Origin: Blastococcus sp. CT_GayMR20
GTDB lineage: Bacteria > Actinomycetota > Actinomycetes > Mycobacteriales > Geodermatophilaceae
Assembly (NCBI RefSeq): GCF_004570345.1
Contig: NZ_SPQM01000120.1
Span: 1-14,997 of the forward strand
Length of the DNA stretch: 14,997 nt
Direction of reading: 5' to 3'
Shown here in pieces: positions 9,505 through 14,997 of the stretch (its first letter is position 1; each line of letters opens with the position of its first letter). The notes beneath the pieces were generated by a model. The model did no database searches. It was given only the letters and a program-made list of their open reading frames with translations, and was not told the origin of the DNA. The position numbers and the translations under genes are program-made.

Positions 9505-11142
9505 CTACCCCGCGCGGGTCACCGCCGTGGTGTCCACCCGGCCGAAGACGTCGACGACGACGTCGGCGACCTCCGTGGAGTGGACCGACTGGGTGACGTC
9601 GAAGAACAGCGGGATGACCGGCAGGTCCTGGAGCAGGACGTCCTCCGCCTGGTTGTAGAGGGCGATGGCCTGCTCGCTGCTCGTGGCCTGGTTGCCCTGC
9701 GCGACGAGTGCGTCGAACACCGGGTTGCTGTAGAACGCCGTGTTCGAGCCCGCCGGGGGCTGGGCCTGCGTCGAGTACAGCGGCTCCAGGAAGTTCTGCG
9801 GGCTCGGGTAGTCCATGGACCAGCCCATGCGGAACGGGCCGGTCATGCCCTGCGTGAACAGCAGCGGACCGTACTCCGCCGGCGCCAGGTCACCGCGGAG
9901 GACGTACTCCACGCCGAGGTTGGTGCGCAGCTGGTTGCCGAGCGCCTGGACCCAGGCGTCGTTGCCGCTGCCGGCGTTGAACCACAGCTCGATCGGCTGG
10001 GTCCGGTCGAAGCCGGCCTCGTCCAGCAGGTCGTTCGCCCGGTCCACGTCCAGGACGCAGTACTCGCAGGCGCCGTCCCGGTGGCCGTCCACGGCCGGGG
10101 GGACGACGGAGTCCGCGGGCTCCCGCGTCCCGGCGAAGACGGCCTCGGTGATGGCCTCGCGGTCGATGGCCATCGAGAGGGCCTGGCGGACCCGCGGGTC
10201 GGCGTACCGCTCCTGGTAGAGCGGCAGGCCGAGGAAGGTGAAGCCGGAGGCCGCAGTCTCCGCGTACCGGCCCTCGAAGTCCTGCGCCGCGGTCTCGCTC
10301 GCGTCGGCGGGGACCCGCGGGACGACGTCGAGGTTGCCGGCCAGCGCGTCGGTGTACGCCGTCTCCGTGTCGGCGTAGACGCGGTACTCGACCGCGTCGA
10401 CCGCCGGGGCCCGCTCGCCGGCGAAGCCGTCGGCGGCCACCAGGGTGATGCCCTCACCCGGGACGAACGCGCCGGCGGCCCGGAAGGGACCGTTGCCGAC
10501 CGGCCGGGTGCCGAACGCCTCCGGGTCGTCGAAGAACGACGCGGGGAGCGGGAAGAACGGGTTGTAGCCCAGGGTCACCGGGAACTGGGCGAACGGCTGG
10601 CTCAGCGTGACGGTGAAGGTCAGGTCGTCGACGACGCGCAGCCCGCTCATCTCGGCGGCGACCGGATCGCCCGTCGGCTCGCCCTCGTCGTCCACCGGCG
10701 CCTGCAGGTCCTCGTAGCCCTCGACGGTGGCGAAGAAGTAGGAGCCGGCCTGCCCGTTCGGGCTGTAGGCGGTGTAGTTCCACGCGTCGACGAAGGACCC
10801 GGCGGTGACCGGGGACCCGTCGTGGAAGATCCAGCCGTCCTCGAGCGCGATGGTCCAGGTGGTGCTGTCCGGCGAGCTGATCGACTCCGCGACGCCGGTG
10901 TAGGCCACCTCGCCGTCGGTGCCGTACTCGACCAGCCCGGTCCACAGCGACTCGAGGATCTGGGTGCCGTACTCCTCGACGGTGTTGCCGGGGACGAGGG
11001 GAGCCGCCGGCTCGCCGATCGCGATGCTGACCGGCTCGGGGCCGTTCGCGTCCCCGGTCCCCTGCGAACCGCAGGCGGTGAGGAGGACGGCACCGGCGAG
11101 CGCGGTGGCGGTCAGGCGCGAGGAGCGCTTCGTGCGAGTCAT
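9505..11142 (-). CDS. ABC transporter solute-binding lipoprotein, family 5 (peptide/nickel type)
   Basis: The 545-aa product is an extracytoplasmic solute-binding protein of the OppA/DppA class (SBP_bac_5). The signal peptide is MTRTKRSSRL plus a hydrophobic stretch, ending in lipobox LTAC with lipidated Cys24. Typical family features are DSTTWTIALEDGWIFHDGSP (92-111), the block GNGPFRAAGAF (216-226) and PRVRQALSMAIDREAI (316-331). The C-terminal lobe has WSMDYPSPQNFLEPLYST (441-458) and ends in LPVIPLFF. Cys359 and Cys362 (CEYC) may form a disulfide. The start ATG 11140-11142 has GGGAAGG 8 nt upstream. No permease or ATPase gene lies next to it: the neighbours are convergent ppa and a divergent small lipoprotein gene, so its partner transporter must be elsewhere. 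The class is clear; the ligand (oligopeptide is most usual) cannot be told. Confidence 0.92.
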   Translation of the reverse strand: MTRTKRSSRLTATALAGAVLLTACGSQGTGDANGPEPVSIAIGEPAAPLVPGNTVEEYGTQILESLWTGLVEYGTDGEVAYTGVAESISSPDSTTWTIALEDGWIFHDGSPVTAGSFVDAWNYTAYSPNGQAGSYFFATVEGYEDLQAPVDDEGEPTGDPVAAEMSGLRVVDDLTFTVTLSQPFAQFPVTLGYNPFFPLPASFFDDPEAFGTRPVGNGPFRAAGAFVPGEGITLVAADGFAGERAPAVDAVEYRVYADTETAYTDALAGNLDVVPRVPADASETAAQDFEGRYAETAASGFTFLGLPLYQERYADPRVRQALSMAIDREAITEAVFAGTREPADSVVPPAVDGHRDGACEYCVLDVDRANDLLDEAGFDRTQPIELWFNAGSGNDAWVQALGNQLRTNLGVEYVLRGDLAPAEYGPLLFTQGMTGPFRMGWSMDYPSPQNFLEPLYSTQAQPPAGSNTAFYSNPVFDALVAQGNQATSSEQAIALYNQAEDVLLQDLPVIPLFFDVTQSVHSTEVADVVVDVFGRVDTTAVTRAG

Positions 11143-11344
11143 GGGTCGTGCCTTCCCGGGCCGGCATGTGCCGCCGGCCGCGGACGTGGAGGGGCCCGGC
11201 CGCGGTCGCAGCCGTACACACCGTCATCCGTGGAGAGAGGTCGGCGGATCCGGGCCGGGACTGAACGGAGACGTCGCTCACAGCCGGGATCGGGCAGGGC
11301 CCTTACGCTGCGCCCGGACGTCGATCGCTACGGAGGGACAGGGC
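11143..11344. promoter_or_regulatory. Divergent control region with leader hairpin and tandem repeat
   Basis: This 202-bp region separates the solute-binding protein gene (minus) from a small lipoprotein gene (plus) and must hold both promoters. Directly behind the GGGAAGG ribosome-binding site (11151-11157) lies a perfect 7-bp inverted repeat, GGCCGGC (11159-11165) and GCCGGCC (11173-11179), with a 7-nt loop. It could fold in the leader RNA next to the ribosome-binding site. The 10-mer CCGGCCGCGG occurs twice, at 11174-11183 and 11196-11205, spaced 22 bp start to start. The region is extremely GC-rich, so chance repeats are a real possibility. No minus-strand promoter was recognised. Confidence 0.4.
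11304..11309 (+). promoter_or_regulatory. Possible -10 box of the small lipoprotein gene
   Basis: TACGCT fits the [15 protein letters not shown] TAnnnT -10 pattern and lies 36 bp before the GTG start. It leaves room for a leader of about 25-30 nt that contains the strong GGAGG at 11332-11336. The same hexamer sits upstream of tRNA-Thr in this window. No -35 match was found at 16-18 bp, so the call is weak. Confidence 0.3.
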
Positions 11345-11710
11345 GTGCGCAACCACGGTCTCCCGCTCGCGGTGCTCCTGCTCGGCCCGCTCGCTCTGGC
11401 CGGATGCGGATCGCCGGAGGAGTCCCACGTGCAGCGCGTGGCCTACTGCCACTCGACCGACGACCCGGGCGACGGATTCCTGGACGTGGAGTTCCGGCAG
11501 GGTTCCACGGTGGTGGCCCAGGGGTCGGTGTCGGCCGGTACGGCTCTGACCGCTGAGGTGCCCGTCGGCGCCGTCCAGGTCTATGTCGACGGCGTGCAGG
11601 TGGGTGCGGTGGACGAGGGCGTGGACACGGTCGGGCCGTACCACTCGCCGGCGCCGGGCGAGGTCACCTTCATCAGCGGTGATGGGTGCCCGGACAGCGC
11701 GTCCCTGTGA
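11345..11710 (+). CDS. Small lipoprotein of unknown function
   Basis: I do not recognise this 121-aa protein. The GTG start at 11345-11347 has a strong GGAGG (11332-11336) 8 nt upstream. The first 20 residues are a signal peptide ending in lipobox LAGC with lipidated Cys21, so a mature protein of about 101 aa should be anchored on the outer face of the membrane. The mature part is acidic, with no second membrane helix. Its only other cysteines are Cys35 and Cys115, near the two ends, which could form one disulfide closing the domain. The middle is rich in short alternating Val/Gly segments (for example VGAVQVYVDGVQVGAVDEG, 75-93), suggesting a small beta-sandwich. It diverges from the solute-binding protein gene, but no sequence link ties their functions. 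Coding use is GC3-rich like its neighbours, so it looks native. Confidence 0.75.
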   Translation: MRNHGLPLAVLLLGPLALAGCGSPEESHVQRVAYCHSTDDPGDGFLDVEFRQGSTVVAQGSVSAGTALTAEVPVGAVQVYVDGVQVGAVDEGVDTVGPYHSPAPGEVTFISGDGCPDSASL

Positions 11711-11723
11711 GCTGGCGAATGCG

Positions 11724-11796
11724 AGCCGCCTGTCGGAATCGAACCGACGACCTTCTCATTACGAGTGAGATGCTCTACCGACTGAGCTAAGGCGGC
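11724..11796 (-). tRNA. tRNA-Thr (anticodon CGT)
   Basis: The minus strand from 11796 to 11724 folds into a full cloverleaf of 73 nt. It has acceptor GCCGCCT/AGGCGGC (7 bp), D-arm GCTC/GAGC with loop AGTCGGTA, anticodon stem TCTCA/TGAGA with loop CTCGTAA (anticodon CGT, reading ACG), and a T-arm GTCGG/CCGAC with loop TTCGATT. The discriminator base is T. The 3' CCA is not encoded and must be added. It lies 71 nt downstream of holB on the same strand, a linkage I recall also from mycobacteria. The plus-strand lipoprotein gene ends only 13 nt from its 3' end. Confidence 0.97.
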
Positions 11797-11810
11797 GGAC
11801 GTGCCGGCAC

Positions 11811-11838
11811 AGCGTACGACACCGCCACGGTCGTTCCA
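11811..11838 (-). promoter_or_regulatory. Probable promoter of tRNA-Thr
   Basis: On the minus strand TGGAAC (11838-11833) and TACGCT (11816-11811) are spaced 16 bp apart. The TAnnnT -10 ends 14 nt before the tRNA 5' end, leaving a short leader for RNase P to remove. The -35 is a poor match (TGGAAC against TTGACA). A 10-bp palindrome GTGCCGGCAC lies between the -10 and the tRNA at 11801-11810. The tRNA may also be reached by read-through from holB. Confidence 0.45.
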
Positions 11839-11851
11839 CGCAGGGTCGGGC

Positions 11852-11867
11852 CGTTCCCCCGGGAACG
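11852..11867 (-). terminator. Short hairpin immediately after holB
   Basis: The arms CGTTCCC (11852-11858) and GGGAACG (11861-11867) are exact reverse complements with a 2-nt centre; a real fold would open one pair to give a 4-nt loop. The hairpin abuts the holB stop codon and precedes the tRNA-Thr promoter. There is no T-run, so termination may be partial. Confidence 0.4.
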
Positions 11868-13046
11868 TCAGGCGGGCAATCGCAAGGCCACGGTGAGTGC
11901 CTCGAGGGCGATCCGCGGCTTGACGTTCTGCTCGATCGCCAGCCGGCAGGCGAGGATGGCGTCGATGCGGCGCAGCGCGCCCTCAGCACCGATCCGGCGG
12001 GCCAGATCCTCGGCGTCGGCCCGGCGGTCGGGGTGCATCAGCATCGGGGGGTTTCCGCCGGCGGAGTGCACCACCAGCGCGTCGCGGTAGAGGCCGGCGA
12101 GGTCGACCAGCGCGCGGTCGAAGGAGTCCCGTCCGAGCCGGGTGGCCCGCGACTTCTGTCGCCGCTCGAGCTCCTTGAGAGCGCCGGCCCCCTTCGCGGC
12201 GGCCGCCATGCCCGGGCCGCGCGCGCCGTAACCCAGGGCCGCCTTCATCGCCTCGGTCTCCGGGGCGTCGAGGCCCGCGGTCGCCTCGTCGGTCTCCTCC
12301 TGCGCCGCCTCGACCAGGTCGTCGGCGGCGTCGAGGCACGCCGCGAGGGAGACCAGGGCCAGCGGGACGTCGAGCACGGCCTTGCGGGCCAGTCGCGCGT
12401 CCTCGTCGCGGGCCAGGCGCCGCGCCCGGCCCACGTGACCGCCCGACGCCGCCGCCGACCAGGCGGCCAGTGCCGGGTCCACGTCGTCGCGGCGCACCAG
12501 CACGTCGGCGATGGCGTCGACCGGCGGTGTGCGCAGCCCGACGACCCGGCAGCGGGAGCGGATGGTGACCGGCACGTCGTCCGGGTGCAGGCTCGGGGCG
12601 CACAGCAGGAAGACCGTGCGGGCGGGCGGTTCCTCGATCATCTTGAGGATCGCGTTGGCCGCGGACTCGGTCATGCGGTCGGCGTCCTCGACCAGGACCA
12701 CCTGCCATCGCCCGCCGGACGGGGCCCGCCCGGCGACCTTGATCAGGCCCCGCGCCTCCTCGGCGCCGATCGACAGCCCGTCGGGCACGACCCGGTGCAC
12801 GTCGGCATGCGTGCCGGCGAGCACGGTGCGGCACTCGTGGCAGGTCCCGTCACCGCCGGCCGGGCACTGCAGCGCCGCGGCGAAGGCCCGGGCCGCCACC
12901 GAGCGCCCGGATCCGGGCGGGCCGGTGAACAGCCAGGCGTGGGTCATCGCCGCGGGATCGGCGACGGCCGCCTTCAGTTCCGCGACCACCGCCGGCTGCC
13001 CGATCACCTCCGACCAGACGCCCTCGTGCCCGACGACAGCCGTCAT
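11868..13046 (-). CDS. holB: DNA polymerase III subunit delta-prime
   Basis: Delta-prime is the stator of the clamp loader that opens the sliding clamp for replication. The product is 392 aa. The N-terminal AAA+ domain shows VWSEVIGQPAVVAEL (10-24), a Walker A-like GPPGSGRS (42-49) with Arg in the place of the usual Lys, a cysteine cluster (Cys61, Cys69, Cys72), a Walker B-like VVLVEDAD (116-123), AANAILKMIEEPP (129-141), and the SRC sensor motif (164-166). The C-terminal half is helical and less conserved. Arg in the P-loop and the degenerate Walker B fit a subunit that does not need to hydrolyse ATP. The ATG at 13044-13046 overlaps the tmk stop as ATGA, so the two are coupled. The frame stays open upstream as a shadow of tmk. 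Confidence 0.93.
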   Translation of the reverse strand: MTAVVGHEGVWSEVIGQPAVVAELKAAVADPAAMTHAWLFTGPPGSGRSVAARAFAAALQCPAGGDGTCHECRTVLAGTHADVHRVVPDGLSIGAEEARGLIKVAGRAPSGGRWQVVLVEDADRMTESAANAILKMIEEPPARTVFLLCAPSLHPDDVPVTIRSRCRVVGLRTPPVDAIADVLVRRDDVDPALAAWSAAASGGHVGRARRLARDEDARLARKAVLDVPLALVSLAACLDAADDLVEAAQEETDEATAGLDAPETEAMKAALGYGARGPGMAAAAKGAGALKELERRQKSRATRLGRDSFDRALVDLAGLYRDALVVHSAGGNPPMLMHPDRRADAEDLARRIGAEGALRRIDAILACRLAIEQNVKPRIALEALTVALRLPA

Positions 13047-14997
13047 GGGTGCAGCTGGGGAGTCGGGCCGGTCTGCTCGTGCGGGTGGTGCGGGGCGTGC
13101 GGCTGCACGTGGCCGTTCGGCACGGTGGCGCCGTTGGTGGCCGGCCTCTGCGGACCGGTCGCGGGGAGCTGCTGCAGCGGCAGCCCCGAGAGCAGGTCGG
13201 CCACCCGCACGCGGATCGCGGCGGCGATCTGGTCGGGTGTCTGCCGGGCGTCGACCACGAGGTAGCGGTCGGGATCGGACTCCGCCAGCGCCCGGAACGT
13301 CTGCCGCACCCGCTGGTGGAACTCCAGGGACTCCGACTCGAGCCGGTCGGCCACGGCCCGGCCCCGGGCACGCGCCAGGCCCACCTCGGGCGGGAGATCC
13401 AGGAGAACGGTGAGGTCGGGCTGCAGGCCCTCCGTCGCCCAGCGGGACAGCATCCGGACGTCGTCCAGCGGGATCGTCCGGCCGGCCCCCTGGTAGGCCA
13501 GCGAGCTGTCGACGAACCGGTCGGTGATGACCACCTCGCCGGCGTCCAGGGCGGGCCGCAGGACGTCGTGGACGTGCTGCGCGCGGTCGGCGGCGTACAG
13601 CAGTGCCTCCGAGCGCGAGGCGATCCCGGTGTGCGCCCGGTCCAGCACGATCGAGCGGATGCCGGCACCGGAGGGCGTCGCGCCGGGCTCGAAGGTGGCG
13701 CGGGCGACCAGCCCCTCGTTGGTCAGCCACTCCTGCAGGCGGCGCACCTGCGTGGACTTGCCGGCACCCTCCCCGCCCTCGAACGCGATGAGGACTCCGC
13801 CGCCGGCGAGACGGCGGCGGGCGGTGGTGTCCCGGCGCAGCGCCGTGTAGACGTCGGCGAGCAGCGGAACGGGCCGGCCGTCGTCCATCTGCCGGTAGGC
13901 CAGGAGACCGACGCCCAGGGCCAGCAGCCCGGCCACGAACAGCATGATCCGCTCGCCGGTGACCGGGACCGTGACGACGCCGAGGTCGACCTCGTGCCTG
14001 CCGATCAGCCCCACTCCGAAGGGCACGACGGCCAGCGACAGGATCAGCGCCGCACGCACCAGCGACTGGACGATCGCGAAGGTGCGGCCGCGGAACTCGT
14101 CCTCCACCTCCGTGCCCAGCAGCGTGAAGCCGGCGAGGTAGGCGATGCCGGCGAAGAAGCCCATGAGGACCACGAGCAGGAGGGCGATCCAGAGCGTGAA
14201 GGTCCAGGACATGAGCAGGACCATGACGCCGGCGCCGACGAGGGCGATGCCGAAGATCCGCTCCCGGGCGAGGTCGTGGGCGATGCTCGGACCCAGCGCG
14301 ATGCCGAGCCCGAGACCGACGAAGACCGCGCCGAAGAGGAGCCCGTAGGCCGCCTCCCCGCCGCCGAGCGCGTTCGCGAAGGCCTGCCCGGTCGCGATGA
14401 TCACGCCGGCCGCGGCCATGGCGCCGGTGATGCCGACGATGAGGCCCCGGACCATCGGCGTGTGCCCGGCGAAGGAGAAGCCGTGCTTGAGCGAGCCGAG
14501 GAAGGTCTCCTGCGTGGCCACCGGCCCGGCCGCCCGCCGTCCGCTGATCGACGGCAGGTTCCAGATGACGACCGCCGCGACGAGGAAGGTCAGCGCGTTG
14601 AGGAACAGCGCCAGGTCGACCTCGTCGATGCCGGGCACCAGGTCAGAGAGCGCTCCGCCCAGGCTGGTGAGCACCGCGAACACGATCGCGGCGAGGACCG
14701 GGGTCAGCCCGTAGGTGGTGACGAGGGACAGCTGGTTGGCCGGCTCCAGCTGGTCCTTGCGCAGCATGTTCGGGACGGCGGCGTCCTTGGCCGGGATCCA
14801 GAACAGGCTGAACGCCTCGATGAGGAACTGCGCCACGAACAGCCAGACGAGGTTGTCGACGATCGGGATCGAGGCGAAGAGCGAGAAGCGGATGACGTCG
14901 GTGATGACCATCGTCTTGCGCCGGTCGAACCGGTCGGCGATGGCGCCGGCGAGCGGGCCCAGGACGATCGCCGGGAGCAGCCGGAACAGCAGCACGC
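13043..14997 (-). CDS. tmk: MFS permease-thymidylate kinase fusion, 5' end outside window
   Basis: The frame is open to the right edge, so the start is missing; 650 residues are visible. Residues 1 to about 380 are a major facilitator permease. GPLAGAIADRFDRRK (13-27) is the motif A loop between helices 2 and 3, so roughly the first helix is absent here. From about 398 there is a complete dTMP kinase, which makes dTDP from dTMP and ATP: P-loop EGGEGAGKST (406-415), FEPGATPSG (435-443), TDRFVDSSLAYQG (491-503), and the LID region RARGRAVADRLESE (542-555). EPGA with a preceding Phe replaces the common REPGG. The tail (about 606-650) is Pro-rich with six His in the last 22 residues. MFS-TMK fusions are known in actinobacteria; the permease substrate is unknown. 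It is coupled to holB by ATGA. Confidence 0.92.
   Translation of the reverse strand, partial: VLLFRLLPAIVLGPLAGAIADRFDRRKTMVITDVIRFSLFASIPIVDNLVWLFVAQFLIEAFSLFWIPAKDAAVPNMLRKDQLEPANQLSLVTTYGLTPVLAAIVFAVLTSLGGALSDLVPGIDEVDLALFLNALTFLVAAVVIWNLPSISGRRAAGPVATQETFLGSLKHGFSFAGHTPMVRGLIVGITGAMAAAGVIIATGQAFANALGGGEAAYGLLFGAVFVGLGLGIALGPSIAHDLARERIFGIALVGAGVMVLLMSWTFTLWIALLLVVLMGFFAGIAYLAGFTLLGTEVEDEFRGRTFAIVQSLVRAALILSLAVVPFGVGLIGRHEVDLGVVTVPVTGERIMLFVAGLLALGVGLLAYRQMDDGRPVPLLADVYTALRRDTTARRRLAGGGVLIAFEGGEGAGKSTQVRRLQEWLTNEGLVARATFEPGATPSGAGIRSIVLDRAHTGIASRSEALLYAADRAQHVHDVLRPALDAGEVVITDRFVDSSLAYQGAGRTIPLDDVRMLSRWATEGLQPDLTVLLDLPPEVGLARARGRAVADRLESESLEFHQRVRQTFRALAESDPDRYLVVDARQTPDQIAAAIRVRVADLLSGLPLQQLPATGPQRPATNGATVPNGHVQPHAPHHPHEQTGPTPQLHP

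Noticed and set aside
9580..11556. A 658-aa plus-strand frame opposite the solute-binding protein gene, running into the lipoprotein gene
   Set aside because: It is antisense to a clear lipoprotein gene with signal peptide and family blocks; its own translation is compositionally biased and motif-free.
11583..11768. A short plus-strand frame ending SESNRRPSHYE
   Set aside because: The end of this frame is simply the complement of tRNA-Thr read as protein, a frequent false ORF.

Overview
The window is very GC-rich (roughly 70% or more by eye) and its codons end almost always in G or C. It uses GTG and TTG starts freely and carries a gene order typical of actinomycetes. The dacB / DUF2342 / tilS / hpt / ftsH / folE-P-B-K / DUF3180 order, with ppa divergent from dacB, matches the arrangement I recall from Mycobacterium (Rv3628 down to Rv3605c), where hpt and ftsH are separated by inserted genes. 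A thymidylate kinase fused to an MFS permease and next to holB points the same way. The best guess is an actinomycete such as a member of the Geodermatophilaceae; the phylum-level call is strong and the family-level call is inference.

Layout. Positions 1-8881 are one long leftward (minus strand) run. It holds dacB (a PBP4-type carboxypeptidase), a DUF2342 HEXXH protein, tilS, hpt, then after a 197-bp gap ftsH, folE, folP, folB, folK and a DUF3180 membrane protein cut by the window edge. Within ftsH-folK every junction overlaps (4, 4, 8 and 4 nt), and tilS-hpt also overlaps by 4 nt, so translational coupling is likely. Rightward ppa starts 57 bp from dacB and ends in a perfect 19-bp hairpin shared with a convergent, apparently stand-alone peptide-type solute-binding lipoprotein gene (minus). 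Divergent from that gene is a small lipoprotein of unknown function (plus). The right end, all minus strand, holds the MFS-tmk fusion (cut at its 5' end by the window edge), holB, a hairpin, and tRNA-Thr(CGT).

How the genes fit together. FolE, FolB, FolK and FolP make four of the steps from GTP to dihydropteroate. Hpt salvages purines, Tmk makes dTDP and HolB is part of the clamp loader, so much of the window serves nucleotide, one-carbon and DNA metabolism. TilS and tRNA-Thr serve translation, Ppa drives pyrophosphate-releasing reactions, and DacB, FtsH and the two lipoproteins act at or outside the membrane.

No mobile element, CRISPR array, toxin-antitoxin or defence locus, or obviously new multi-gene system is visible. 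The leads are mostly non-coding: inverted repeats between dacB and ppa, between dacB and the DUF2342 gene, and in the leader of the solute-binding protein. There are also a few protein oddities: a reduced zinc-cysteine set in HolB, a His-rich tail on Tmk, and an unrecognised lipoprotein.
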